The notes under the pieces are model-generated. The model had not been told where the DNA came from. It saw only the letters and a program-made list of their open reading frames with translations, and did not search any database. A DNA stretch of 33,926 nt from an uncultured Holophagaceae bacterium (lineage in GTDB: Bacteria; Acidobacteriota; Holophagae; Holophagales; Holophagaceae), in assembly GCA_903913215.1 (NCBI GenBank), contig CAIWKE010000005.1, forward strand, positions 1-33,926. Reading direction: 5' to 3'. The position numbers and the translations under genes were made by a program. Every line of letters begins with the position of its first letter. The first letter of the stretch is position 1. This document shows positions 6,126 to 14,237 of this stretch, one piece after another.

Positions 6126-8488
6126 CACACCTCCTTCGAGATGGGCACGCGAACCAGGAACTCGGCACCGCCTGTGATGTTCCGGACGGCGAGCTGTCCC
6201 TTCATGCTGTGCTCGATGATCTGCCGTGACATGTAGAGCCCGATGCCTGTGCCCGATGCCTTCGTGGAGAAGTAGGGCTCAAAGACCCGCTCCAGCAGGT
6301 GGTCCGGGATGCCACCACCCGTGTCGCTCACGGTAAGTTGTCCAAAGCCGTCCACTGCGGAAAGGTGGATTCGGATCTGCCCGCCCTTGGTCGAGGCGGC
6401 CTTGATGGCCTGCTTGGCGTTGCTGAGGAGGTTCAGTAGCACGTGGGAGTATTCGTTGGGAAAGCCCCCAAGCAGGACATCTCCCTCAGCCTCAAGCTGA
6501 ATCTCGATCCGGGCGGATCGGAAACTGGTTTCCACCAGCGCCAGGACCGCCCGGACCTGGTGAAGACAGGAGAAGGTGCTCATCTCCTTTTCGGGGCGAA
6601 AGAAATTCATGAAGTCGCTGATGGTCGAGGACATCTTCTGGATCTGCTCCTGGCCGTTCGAGAAATCCTGTTCCAGGCGCTCCCGATCGGGCTCCGCCTG
6701 ACGCCAGCCATCCCGCATGTTGGCCAGCAGCATGCTCAAATGATTGAGGGGCTGCCGCCATTGGTGGGCGATGTTCGCCAGCATCTCCCCCATGGCCGCC
6801 AGGCGGGCCTGATGGGTCATCAACCGCTCGGTCTCGATTCGCCGTCCGGTCTCAAGCTTCAGTTGCTGGATCCGCTCACCCAGGGCTTCCGAAGTGGTCC
6901 GGAAGTGAGCAGTCATCTGCCAGATTTCCTCGAAGTGGGTTTCAGGCCAAGCCAGGGCCTGCCCGCTCTCCACCTGTCGCGGCAGGTCGCTGGAAAAGCC
7001 CGTCAGTCTGGCGAAAGCGCCCAACAGAGCCCTCGACACCAGCCTGGCCAGGAGCAGGGCAAATAGGAAGGCTCCACACAGCCACCCCAGGCTGGAAATG
7101 ATCAGGCTGTAGCCGCGCACCTGCAGGGGCCCTGCCGGTAGGAGGGTCATCAAGGTCCAGGGGGTGCCCCGTACGGCGATCTGGGTGATGTAGTGGGCCT
7201 GCTTCCACACCTCCATGGGCGAGATGTTCTTGCGGGGGGACGGGATGTGCAGGGAGACCTGGGCGGTGATTGGCTGGACCCGGGTGCCGGGAGGGTCAAC
7301 CAGCGGTTCCAGTGTGTGTAGGGTCGGATCCGTGGACAGCACGACGTGGTTGTTGGCGTCCAGCAGGACCAGGAAGGGGGGATCGGCCCCCTGGCCCTGG
7401 GTCAGAATCTTCTCCAGGTCGGCCAGGTTCACCCCTCCGGCCGCATATCCCCGGACCCGCCCCTCCGCCATGACTGGGACGCTAATTGCGAAGATCGGTT
7501 CGAAGGCCGCCCGACGGCCCATGAACACTTCGGAGACCTCGGGCTTCAAAGTGCTTTTCACCCGCTGATACCAAAGATGATCAGCAAATTCGAGCCTGAG
7601 GTTGGAGCCTCCCAGGGAACTAGCCGGAGGATCGAAAAGCACCGACCGACCCTCCACATCGGTCAGGAACAGATTCCGGAAATCCGGCGACAGGTCATGG
7701 ATTTGGCGCAGGTCCTTCTGCAGTTGGGTGGTGGAGCTGGTTCCCAGCCTCGACTCGAGGGCAGCCACGCTCGCCATGGCCAGGTTCTGCCGATCGATCC
7801 AGGAACGTAGCAGCCCTTCCCGGAAGGTGGCCTCAGTGGTGAGTTCCGTCACCACCCTCTGCTCCCCATGCAGGATCTCCCGCCGGCTGGCTGTGATGAT
7901 CAGAGCCACGCTAGGCACCAGCAGGAGCAGCAGGGAGATATCGAAAACAACCGCAGCCAGGGGGTAGCGCTTACGCCCCGAACTGAGGCCGAGCCAGGAT
8001 TCCAGTGGGAGGTACCGGAGGATGGAACCCGCGATCAGTGCGTTGATAAAGCCGTTGATGGCCTGCTTCAGGGCCGTGGCCAGGGTGATCTGGAACCCGA
8101 GGTGCTGGATGCCTCCGTAAAAGAGGAACACCAGGGGCATGCCCAACAGGAGCCAGAAGGGCGTAACGATCAGGAGCAGGTTGCGGTGGCCCCGCCGCAG
8201 GGCGAGGCCCACCCAGAGGGTTTCCGCCCCGAGGATGACGATGGCATAGGGGTGGTTCCAAAGGATGTAGGTATAGAAGGAGGCCACCAGGGTCGAGAGC
8301 AGGCCCCAGCGCCAACCCAGCAGCGCGGTGGCGGCCAGCGTGAAGACGCTGCCAAAAATCAGCGCCAGGTTGAACCCAAAGGGCAAACGGACGAGGTTCC
8401 CGAGATAACCGAGAAGCCCGAAACCAACAGCCAGGACGAGGGCCTTGCCCACCGAGAGGGACGGGAACTCAGGACGGTCATGGGTCAT
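6125..8488 (-). CDS. membrane-bound sensor histidine kinase
   Basis: 787 aa from ATG 8488. The N-terminal ~200 residues hold several hydrophobic helices (ALVLAVGFGLLGYLGNLV, VTPFWLLLGMPLVFLFY) resembling a MASE1/LytS-type integral sensor. Another helix (LLLLLVPSVALIITA) leads into a dCache-like extracytoplasmic region with WYQRV and VSEVFMG, and a final membrane helix (LGWLCGAFLFALLLARL). After a HAMP-like linker the transmitter has H575 in IAHQWRQPLNHL, then NEYSHVLLNLLSNAKQA, DTGGGIPD, FEPYFSTK and GTGIGLYM. The HQWRQPL box marks a kinase subfamily common in environmental sensors. An upstream ATG at 8572 would add 28 residues, but it lies inside a predicted -10 box, so 8488 is preferred. 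First gene of a two-gene operon with the receiver-kinase. Confidence 0.93.
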   Translation of the reverse strand: MTHDRPEFPSLSVGKALVLAVGFGLLGYLGNLVRLPFGFNLALIFGSVFTLAATALLGWRWGLLSTLVASFYTYILWNHPYAIVILGAETLWVGLALRRGHRNLLLIVTPFWLLLGMPLVFLFYGGIQHLGFQITLATALKQAINGFINALIAGSILRYLPLESWLGLSSGRKRYPLAAVVFDISLLLLLVPSVALIITASRREILHGEQRVVTELTTEATFREGLLRSWIDRQNLAMASVAALESRLGTSSTTQLQKDLRQIHDLSPDFRNLFLTDVEGRSVLFDPPASSLGGSNLRLEFADHLWYQRVKSTLKPEVSEVFMGRRAAFEPIFAISVPVMAEGRVRGYAAGGVNLADLEKILTQGQGADPPFLVLLDANNHVVLSTDPTLHTLEPLVDPPGTRVQPITAQVSLHIPSPRKNISPMEVWKQAHYITQIAVRGTPWTLMTLLPAGPLQVRGYSLIISSLGWLCGAFLFALLLARLVSRALLGAFARLTGFSSDLPRQVESGQALAWPETHFEEIWQMTAHFRTTSEALGERIQQLKLETGRRIETERLMTHQARLAAMGEMLANIAHQWRQPLNHLSMLLANMRDGWRQAEPDRERLEQDFSNGQEQIQKMSSTISDFMNFFRPEKEMSTFSCLHQVRAVLALVETSFRSARIEIQLEAEGDVLLGGFPNEYSHVLLNLLSNAKQAIKAASTKGGQIRIHLSAVDGFGQLTVSDTGGGIPDHLLERVFEPYFSTKASGTGIGLYMSRQIIEHSMKGQLAVRNITGGAEFLVRVPISKEV

Positions 8489-8570
8489 CAGAGCCGCGCC
8501 AGGAACATGTTTCACCTTGATGGCCCGCCACCGGGAAGGGTGCTGGCGCAAAATCCAGACTGGTGTGCAC

Positions 8571-8599
8571 ATTAGCTACCCATTGATCGGTTTTGTCTA
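8571..8599 (-). promoter_or_regulatory. candidate sigma-70 promoter for the membrane kinase operon
   Basis: On the minus strand TAGACA (8594-8599; 5 of 6 to TTGACA), a 17-bp spacer and GCTAAT (8571-8576; 4 of 6 to TATAAT). A start near 8564 would give a leader of about 75 nt before ATG 8488 and would exclude the ATG at 8572. Confidence 0.4.
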
Positions 8600-8685
8600 A
8601 TTTTTGCTGCCCATCCATTCCGGCTGATTGCGGGCCTCACTGCCTTGGGCGCGAAAGAAAACCCGGCACGCAAATCCAATAGGCC

Positions 8686-8715
8686 TATATTTTACCAATA
8701 GATCGTCAATAGATC
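8686..8715 (+). promoter_or_regulatory. -10-like box and 9-bp direct repeat before lipoprotein gene
   Basis: TATATT (8686-8691; 5 of 6 to TATAAT) is followed by CAATAGATC twice, at 8696-8704 and 8707-8715, spaced 11 bp apart (about one helical turn), ending just before the GGAGGT ribosome-binding site (8718-8723). No good -35 is visible, as expected for an activator-dependent promoter. The repeat could be an operator. Confidence 0.35.
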
Positions 8716-8728
8716 CTGGAGGTAACCC

Positions 8729-9901
8729 GTGGCAGGCCGCTGGAAGCTCGGTTCAATCCTTATTGCCGGGCTGGTCTCGGTTGGCTGCGGAGGTGGTGGC
8801 GGCGGGTCCAATGGCGGAAACCAGGGGGGTGGCACTGTGGACACCACCCCACCCGTGGTCCTGAACACCAACCCTTCAAACCAGGCCACCGGGGTGCCCA
8901 TCAACGCCACCCTCACAGCCTCCTTCAGCGAAAGCATCACGGCGCCCACCCCGGCCACGGCCTTCACCCTGGCCCAGGGCGGCACCCCAGTGCCGGGCAC
9001 TGTGTCCTTCGCGGGCGGCACCGCCTCCTTCGCTCCCGGTGCCAGGCTCGGCAACAACCTGTCCTACCAGGCCACCGTCACCTCAGGCATCCGGGATCTG
9101 GCCGGCAATCCCCTGGCCACGTCGTTCAGCTGGACCTTCATCACCAGTGACTGCAACGCCATCACCCTGCTCAGACAGTTCACCCCAGCCCTGGGCGCCA
9201 GCGCGGTGTCCGCCGGCTTCAAGGCCCTGGCCACGGATGGCACCTCCATCTACCTGTGGACCCAAACCGATTTTACGGCCACCTTCGGCACGGTGTTCAA
9301 GCTCGACCCCGCCACGGGTGCCGTCCTGAGCAGCACGGCCGTGCCACTCGTGCCCCTGTCCGCCACCACGCCGGTCCATGGCATCCAGTTTGTGGCTGAT
9401 ATTGCCTGGCACAATGGCGCCCTCTGGGCTTCCGGCTCCTACCACGGCGCCAGTGGCTCCCTTCCGCAGGGGGTCTTCCGCATCAACCTCGGCACGGGGC
9501 TTGCCGAAGCGGAGCTGCCCATCGCCCCGGGCCTCACGGGAGAGAACCCCATCCTGCAGGGTCTCGCCAGCGATGGCACGAACCTCTATGTGGCCATCGA
9601 TCGGATCTTCCAGCCGCCTACAGCGACCAGCCACATCGTCGTTAAGCTGAATCCTGCCACCAGCACCCAGGTTCCCCTGAGCCCGGCCTTGCTCATTACC
9701 AGCGGCCAGGCCACCCGACTGGACTATGGCGGCGGCTTCCTCTGGGTCTTCAACAACCCGGGCTTCCAGCAGGTGGATCCCTCCACCGGCGCCGTCCTGG
9801 TCACCTACTGCAAGACCGATGGCGGGCCGAACATCCTCTTCCTCAATGCCAACATCTGGTCGATCAAGGACAGCGTGCTGATGGCCTATGGCCTTCCCTA
9901 G
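8729..9901 (+). CDS. Big_5 Ig-like lipoprotein with propeller-like C-terminus
   Basis: 390 aa from GTG 8729, preceded by GGAGGT. The signal peptide ends in a lipobox-like SVGC followed by a six-Gly tether (CGGGGGG), so it is probably an outer-membrane or periplasmic lipoprotein. Residues about 38-135 form an SbsA/Big_5 Ig-like domain (TTPPVVLNTNPSNQATGVP, LTASFSESI, YQATVTSGIRDLAGNPL, FSWTFIT). The remainder has repeating segments with LATDGTSIYLWTQ, FVADIAWHNGALWASG, LASDGTNLYVAID and LDYGGGFLWVFN, the look of a beta-propeller or SMP-30-like surface domain. No catalytic residues identified. It begins a run of four Gly-tethered lipoproteins. A surface binding or adhesion role is an inference. 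Confidence 0.85.
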   Translation: MAGRWKLGSILIAGLVSVGCGGGGGGSNGGNQGGGTVDTTPPVVLNTNPSNQATGVPINATLTASFSESITAPTPATAFTLAQGGTPVPGTVSFAGGTASFAPGARLGNNLSYQATVTSGIRDLAGNPLATSFSWTFITSDCNAITLLRQFTPALGASAVSAGFKALATDGTSIYLWTQTDFTATFGTVFKLDPATGAVLSSTAVPLVPLSATTPVHGIQFVADIAWHNGALWASGSYHGASGSLPQGVFRINLGTGLAEAELPIAPGLTGENPILQGLASDGTNLYVAIDRIFQPPTATSHIVVKLNPATSTQVPLSPALLITSGQATRLDYGGGFLWVFNNPGFQQVDPSTGAVLVTYCKTDGGPNILFLNANIWSIKDSVLMAYGLP

Positions 9902-9922
9902 GACCGGCGTCCTTCGCGGTCC
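9901..9922 (+). terminator. small hairpin between two lipoprotein genes
   Basis: GGACCG (9901-9906) pairs with CGGTCC (9917-9922), extendable with one bulge. It overlaps the last base of the upstream stop codon. No T-run follows; it may be a processing or attenuation structure rather than a full terminator. Confidence 0.25.
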
Positions 9923-9952
9923 CAGCGTTCCACGAACGGAAAAGGAGACGAC

Positions 9953-10564
9953 ATGAAGCGCCACCTGAACTGGATGCTCCTGGTCGCGTTCCTGCTCTTG
10001 GCCCTGGGCAGCGCCTGCGGCGGGGCCGGCACCACCAGTTCCACCCCCACCCCGACACCGACTCCGACGGCTACCTATGAGCTCTGGAAGGGGGCGCTTC
10101 CCAGCACCTACTACAGCCTGAACATCTACGGAGACCGGGCCCTCAAGGTCACCGGGAAGCCCTGGCTGGTCATCAAGCGCGATCCAGTCACGCTGCTGGT
10201 ACTCGACTGCGAGTTCGGTTTCAGCGAGATCACTCAGGTCCAAATTCCCAACGCCAACAACATGCCCGGCTCCCCCGAGCCCACCCTCGCCGCCACGACC
10301 ATCGACTACTGCACCAAGCTCCAGCTCGACACCACCAAGCCCGTGACCCTCTGTGTGGGCTGGGGGAGCAAACCCAGCCTGATCAACGGCGTCCAGACCT
10401 TCTCCTTCAAGGCTGGCGCCTCCCCTGGTGGCGTTGGCTACAACGAGAACTGGTCCTTCTCCCTGCTCTCCCTGACCCTCTGGGGCGACGTGACCAACCT
10501 CGACAAGACCTACTTCCTGGGCCGCGATTCGGATAGCAAGGCCTTCAGCCTGAGCAAAATGTAG
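9953..10564 (+). CDS. hypothetical lipoprotein with Thr-Pro linker
   Basis: A 203-aa protein with a strong ribosome-binding site (AAAGGAG). The signal peptide ends in the lipobox LGSAC, then Gly-Gly and a Thr-Pro repeat linker (STPTPTPTPTATY, about 31-43), typical of a flexible surface tether. The mature domain (about 45-203) is mostly beta-type with aromatic residues (LWKGALPSTYYSLNIYGD, ALKVTGKPWLVI) and two Cys (in LDCEFGF and DYCTKL) that could pair. I do not recognise the domain. It lies 51 bp after the Big_5 lipoprotein on the same strand and is probably co-transcribed. Confidence 0.8.
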   Translation: MKRHLNWMLLVAFLLLALGSACGGAGTTSSTPTPTPTPTATYELWKGALPSTYYSLNIYGDRALKVTGKPWLVIKRDPVTLLVLDCEFGFSEITQVQIPNANNMPGSPEPTLAATTIDYCTKLQLDTTKPVTLCVGWGSKPSLINGVQTFSFKAGASPGGVGYNENWSFSLLSLTLWGDVTNLDKTYFLGRDSDSKAFSLSKM

Positions 10565-10641
10565 GCTCTGCCGACGATTCACGCGGGCACTTGGAGCTTG
10601 AGCACTGAGCCCCAGCTCTGTCATCCCTGAGCCACGGCTCC

Positions 10642-10656
10642 AAGGCGTAGCGCCTT
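10642..10656. repeat. short hairpin in the convergent gap
   Basis: AAGGCG (10642-10647), TAG loop, CGCCTT (10651-10656). It lies in the 147-bp gap between the convergent lipoprotein and metalloprotease genes, where a bidirectional terminator would be expected, but no T-run is present on either side. Confidence 0.25.
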
Positions 10657-10711
10657 CAAACCTATTGCCCTTCTTGCGATCCAACGAGGCAGCCGATGGC
10701 TCTCGGGTTCC

Positions 10712-12937
10712 CTAGGGGTGTTGAGGCTCAGCCCAGGCGTGGCTCCGGAGACCATCCGAGAAGTGAAGCTCCAGTTCTCCTGCTCCTGGGTTGAATTGGA
10801 AGTCTCCGCCATCGCCCAGGGCCAGGACGGTACCGGTCACCTTATCCCGCACCAAAACCATGGGGTGGGCCGTCGCATCCCACTGAAGGCGGGCGCGGCC
10901 ATTCTGGACCCGCTGGAGCGCGGGTTCCTTGGTGAAGGGCCGCACGGAGCGATCCTGCACCGAAGGTATGCTCTTTTTGGACGTCAGAATCTGACCGGCC
11001 CTGGACCAGCGAACCTCAACCAGATTGGCGACAGCCTGTTCATCGAGGGGAATCGAGAAGCCGAAGTGCTGAGCCTGGTCCTGGGGGAAATCACCCACAG
11101 CCACGAGACCGAAGGAAACAGCGAACAAGACCCGGCCTTGGGCGTCAAAGCCTTCCAGGAGTTGATCACCAGGCTCGGGAGGCTGTGCGTCCACGGCCAT
11201 GTGGAACACCGGCGCCAAGCTGGCGAGGTTCTGCTCCATCCTCCCCCAGAGAAGGAGGCTGCGCGGTCCTGTCGCTCCCTCTCCAGGTGCGGGCAGGATG
11301 ATGGGAGCGCTGCCCGACTGCCTGCGGGTGAGCACCTTCTTATAGTTGTAGTCACTGGCCCAGACCGGCGGGCAGTAGCTCATGATGTCGTGCACCACGG
11401 CTGGATCCTTGAGGGTCAGTCCGGCCAAATCGGTGCCCCACACTCCAATCGATGCGCCTCCGTAGGGGTAGACAGGATCCGGATTGGCTGGACTTCCACA
11501 GGGCGCGTGGCTGAGCCCGAAGTTGTGGCCAGTCTCGTGAGCGAAGATGCCAGGATATTGGAAGAGATCCTCGAAACCAGCGGACTTGTCCCAACCTATG
11601 GCCGTGGGTGTCCCAACCAGGGAGTAGCCTGCGATGCCACCGGCATAAGCGGGATTCACCACCCCGAAATACGAGCGGTCGCTGACTCCATCCGCCACGC
11701 GCTTGGCGTTCAGCTTGCCCAGGACGCTGTTCCAGGTGGTGGCATCGCTCAGGACATCAGTGACCGTGAAGGTTCCCCCATAGAGGCGGTCGACGACATT
11801 GTTGATGGGCCAAAGTTTTTCCAATGTGCTGGTGAAGCTGGCGGCCAGGGCGCTGCTGACCGTTCCTGCCCGGGAATCCCCGGTCTGCACGGACCAGAAT
11901 GTGACTCGGAAGGGAGGCAAGGTCCGAACATCCAAGGGGTATTGGGAGCCATCCGCAGGCCAGGTGTTGTTGGTCTTGTGGGACTCGGGGATGGCACCGG
12001 TGGGATCCACATCCACCAGAATCTTGTAGCCAGGCTGCAGATAAGTGGCGGGGATGGCCACGTTCCATGAATTCAACAGGCTGCTTTCGTCGACCGCGAT
12101 TGGAACCGAGGTCCCGGGAGCATTGATGGCAAAGGTCTGGGCCAGGAGGCCGGTTCCATCGAAGAAGCGCACCCGTACCTGGGGCTTGGCAGAGTTGGCC
12201 TGGTCAGCGACCACGAAGGCACGCAGGAAGCCCGACCGGTCTTTTACGAGGGGAACATCGAAGGCCTGGGTCTGAGTGGACTGGGTGATGTAGACCACGG
12301 GAATCGTGAGGTCGAGCAGAGCCGAGGCCGTCACTTGGAGGGAAGCGGCTGCGCTGGCGACTGTCCCAGCGGAGTTGGAGACGAGCACGTCGTAGGTTCC
12401 AGCATCACTGGCGAAGATCGAGGCGATGCTATAGCTGGGGCCAGTGGCACCGCTGATGCCGGTGCCACCCTTCCGCCACTGGTAGCTCAGGGGCGCCGTT
12501 CCCGAAGCCGTGACTGTGAACGTCGCCGGGCTCCCGGCGCTGAGGACTAGGCTCTGGGGCTGGGCCGTGATGGCTGGCGCGATGGCGACGGCATTCACCT
12601 GCAGGGTGGCCACGGCACTGGTGGCCGTTCCGGCGGCATTGGAGACAATGGCATCGTAGCTGCCGGAGTCGGCGGTGGCGGTCGCCCCAATGGTGAAGCT
12701 TGGGGCAGTGGCGCCGCTGATGCCGGTTCCACCCTTCCGCCACTGGTAGCTTAGGGGCGCCGTTCCCGAAGCCGTGACTGTGAACGTCGCCGGGCTCCCG
12801 GCGCTGAGGATCAGGCTCTGGGGCTGGAGTGTGACCGCGGGTGGTGTCGCGGAATTGCCGCCGATCGTGGTCCCGCCGCCACCGCCCCCGCAACCTGATA
12901 GCACCAGGAACCCGATCATCAAGCAGGCCAGTCGCAT
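10712..12937 (-). CDS. lipoprotein metalloprotease, metzincin/M66-like, with two Ig domains
   Basis: A 741-aa secreted lipoprotein: signal peptide with lipobox LVLSGC and a six-Gly tether. Two Ig-like domains follow (about 32-114 and 120-203), each with QPQSL, LSAGSPATFTVTASGTAPL, SYQWRKGGTGISGAT and Y-D-x-x-VSN. A CARDB-like beta region (about 205-335, with the ESHKTNNTWP motif) precedes the catalytic domain. That domain carries the zinc site HETGHNFGLSH (ligands H467, H471, H477), a nearby HAPCG and Met-turn M519 in DIMSYCPPVW. HExxHxxGxxH plus Met-turn defines metzincins; the HAPCG...YPYGG...DIMSYC...SDYNY context resembles M66 (StcE/TagA-like) proteases of extracellular glycoproteins. The ~220-residue C-terminal part is beta-rich. 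All catalytic residues appear intact. Confidence 0.88.
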   Translation of the reverse strand: MRLACLMIGFLVLSGCGGGGGGTTIGGNSATPPAVTLQPQSLILSAGSPATFTVTASGTAPLSYQWRKGGTGISGATAPSFTIGATATADSGSYDAIVSNAAGTATSAVATLQVNAVAIAPAITAQPQSLVLSAGSPATFTVTASGTAPLSYQWRKGGTGISGATGPSYSIASIFASDAGTYDVLVSNSAGTVASAAASLQVTASALLDLTIPVVYITQSTQTQAFDVPLVKDRSGFLRAFVVADQANSAKPQVRVRFFDGTGLLAQTFAINAPGTSVPIAVDESSLLNSWNVAIPATYLQPGYKILVDVDPTGAIPESHKTNNTWPADGSQYPLDVRTLPPFRVTFWSVQTGDSRAGTVSSALAASFTSTLEKLWPINNVVDRLYGGTFTVTDVLSDATTWNSVLGKLNAKRVADGVSDRSYFGVVNPAYAGGIAGYSLVGTPTAIGWDKSAGFEDLFQYPGIFAHETGHNFGLSHAPCGSPANPDPVYPYGGASIGVWGTDLAGLTLKDPAVVHDIMSYCPPVWASDYNYKKVLTRRQSGSAPIILPAPGEGATGPRSLLLWGRMEQNLASLAPVFHMAVDAQPPEPGDQLLEGFDAQGRVLFAVSFGLVAVGDFPQDQAQHFGFSIPLDEQAVANLVEVRWSRAGQILTSKKSIPSVQDRSVRPFTKEPALQRVQNGRARLQWDATAHPMVLVRDKVTGTVLALGDGGDFQFNPGAGELELHFSDGLRSHAWAEPQHP
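12452..12563. repeat. copy 1 of 112-bp intragenic direct repeat
   Basis: Encodes the core of the second Ig-like domain of the metalloprotease. By eye it differs from copy 2 (12716-12827) at only four positions, with a 264-bp (88-codon) period. That is far closer than typical for paralogous domains, indicating recent duplication or gene conversion. Confidence 0.85.
12716..12827. repeat. copy 2 of 112-bp intragenic direct repeat
   Basis: Encodes the core of the first Ig-like domain of the metalloprotease (gene reads right to left). Partner of 12452-12563; recombination between them would delete or add exactly one 88-residue domain in frame. Confidence 0.85.
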
Positions 12938-12966
12938 ATCAACCCCGAACAGAAGTCACCAGGAAT

Positions 12967-13290
12967 CTAAACGATCGCCGTGCCAGTGATTGGCGTGACC
13001 GTCAGTGTGTAGGTCGTGGACACCGCTGGGTTCACAGCCTTGGCGCCCCCGCTGCTGACGGCGCCCACACCCTGGTCAATCACGCCGGTCCCACCCGAGA
13101 AGGTGAAGGCCAGGTTTGTGCTCCCGCCCACGGTCAGAGTGGCCGGTGCGGCCGTGAATGCCGTGATGGCAGGTGCGGCTGCCGGTGTGGGTGTGGGCGC
13201 CGGGCTGGATCCGCCCCCCCCGCAGCCCGCCAGGACCCAGATCAAACCGAATGCCAAAGCAGAGCTGACCAACGGATGAGCAGATGACAT
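12967..13290 (-). CDS. small Gly-tethered lipoprotein
   Basis: 107 aa from ATG 13290, preceded by TTGGAGCTGCCC. A longer frame reaching 13566 exists, but its extra 92 residues look like antisense of the hydrolase gene. The signal peptide ends in LAGC followed by GGGGSS and a Pro/Thr/Ala linker (PAPTPTPAAAP). The short mature domain (TAFTAAPATLTVGGSTNLAF, STTYTLTVTP) resembles one Ig-like/PKD-type beta sandwich. Lies 29 bp upstream of the metalloprotease gene on the same strand, so the two may be co-transcribed. Function unknown; perhaps a surface partner of the protease. Confidence 0.75.
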   Translation of the reverse strand: MSSAHPLVSSALAFGLIWVLAGCGGGGSSPAPTPTPAAAPAITAFTAAPATLTVGGSTNLAFTFSGGTGVIDQGVGAVSSGGAKAVNPAVSTTYTLTVTPITGTAIV

Positions 13291-13417
13291 GGGCAGCTCC
13301 AATGGAACCCTATCGGCCCGGCGGGTGCCGAGCATGATCGGCACCGGGCCCGCCTGTCCGCGAAGAGGCGCTGACCCCAGGCCCCAGCGGCTAGCATGGA
13401 AGCCGAAAGGAGCCCCC

Positions 13418-14185
13418 ATGCAGCAGCTCACCGTGGCCGGGCTCCAACTCGAATACCGGGACTTCCCCGCTACCCGGCATGGGGGCCCCACCCTGCTCCT
13501 GCTGCACGAGGGCCTGGGCAGCCTGTCCATGTGGGGCGGGTTTCCTGAGCGGCTGGCTGCAGCCACGGGTTGCCGTCTGCTGGTCTGGTCCCGAGCGGGC
13601 CATGGAGGTTCAGCAGCCTATGCAGAGCCCCGCACGCCGCGCTACCTGCACCGCGAGGCAGAGGAGGCTCTGCCGGCCCTGCTGACGGCCTTCGGCATCC
13701 AGCGCCCAGTGCTCATCGGCCACAGCGATGGCGGCAGCATCGCCCTCCTCTTCGCCGCGGCCTTTCCGGAAGTGCCCTTGGGGGTGGCCGTGCTGGCCCC
13801 GCACGAGTTCGTGGAGGAGGTCACGCTGACGGGGGTCCACGCCGCCGGGGAGACCTGGGCCACGACCGCCTGGCCCCAGCGCCTGGCCCGCCACCATGCG
13901 GACGCGCCCCGCGTCTTCCGCGACTGGTACAACATCTGGCTCGCACCCGAGTTCCGCGCCTGGAACATCGAGAGTTGCCTGTCCCTCATCCGCTGTCCGG
14001 TGCTGGCCCTGCAGGGCGAGGACGATGAGTACGGCACGGCCCGCCAGGTGACGGCAATCGGCGAGCGCGTGCCGGGGGCGCGGATACAACTCCTGCCCGC
14101 CTGCGGCCACGCCCCCCACCGGGACCAGGAGGCGGCGGTCCTGGCCGCCCTGGTGGCCTTCATCGATCACCTGACGGCTTCCTGA
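13418..14185 (+). CDS. alpha/beta-fold hydrolase
   Basis: 255 aa from ATG 13418, chosen because GAAAGGAG precedes it; an in-frame upstream ATG at 13289 overlaps the divergent lipoprotein start. No signal peptide, so cytoplasmic. The alpha/beta-hydrolase core is intact: LLLLHEGLGSLSMW (oxyanion-loop region, about 26-39), nucleophile elbow GHSDGGS with S103, acid residue in QGEDDEYGT (D202 or D203) and catalytic His H231 in CGHAPHRDQ. The fold fits small-molecule esterases, C-C hydrolases or proline iminopeptidase-like enzymes; the substrate cannot be told. It stands between oppositely oriented and unrelated genes, so context does not help. Confidence 0.88.
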   Translation: MQQLTVAGLQLEYRDFPATRHGGPTLLLLHEGLGSLSMWGGFPERLAAATGCRLLVWSRAGHGGSAAYAEPRTPRYLHREAEEALPALLTAFGIQRPVLIGHSDGGSIALLFAAAFPEVPLGVAVLAPHEFVEEVTLTGVHAAGETWATTAWPQRLARHHADAPRVFRDWYNIWLAPEFRAWNIESCLSLIRCPVLALQGEDDEYGTARQVTAIGERVPGARIQLLPACGHAPHRDQEAAVLAALVAFIDHLTAS

Positions 14186-14224
14186 AGTCCGCGCCCCGTG
14201 CCCACGATCACGTTCCGGCTGTTG

Positions 14225-14230
14225 TATAAA
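14225..14230 (+). promoter_or_regulatory. -10 box adjacent to the kinase start (possible leaderless mRNA)
   Basis: TATAAA (5 of 6 to TATAAT) ends 7 bp before ATG 14238, so a sigma-70 start would fall at or next to the A of ATG. No Shine-Dalgarno sequence lies in between (TAGGCAA only). No clear -35. Confidence 0.45.
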
Positions 14231-14237
14231 TAGGCAA

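Noticed and set aside
8489-8572. 28-residue N-terminal extension of the membrane kinase
   Set aside because: Its ATG overlaps a predicted -10 box, and the added residues resemble neither a signal nor a membrane helix.
9083-10684. 533-codon minus-strand open frame opposite the lipoprotein genes
   Set aside because: GC-rich antisense shadow: low-complexity Gly/Ala/Glu/Val content, no start signal, and the plus strand has genes with signal peptides and ribosome-binding sites.
13289-13417. 43-residue N-terminal extension of the alpha/beta hydrolase
   Set aside because: The extension overlaps the divergent lipoprotein start and has no hydrolase-like sequence; ATG 13418 has GAAAGGAG upstream.
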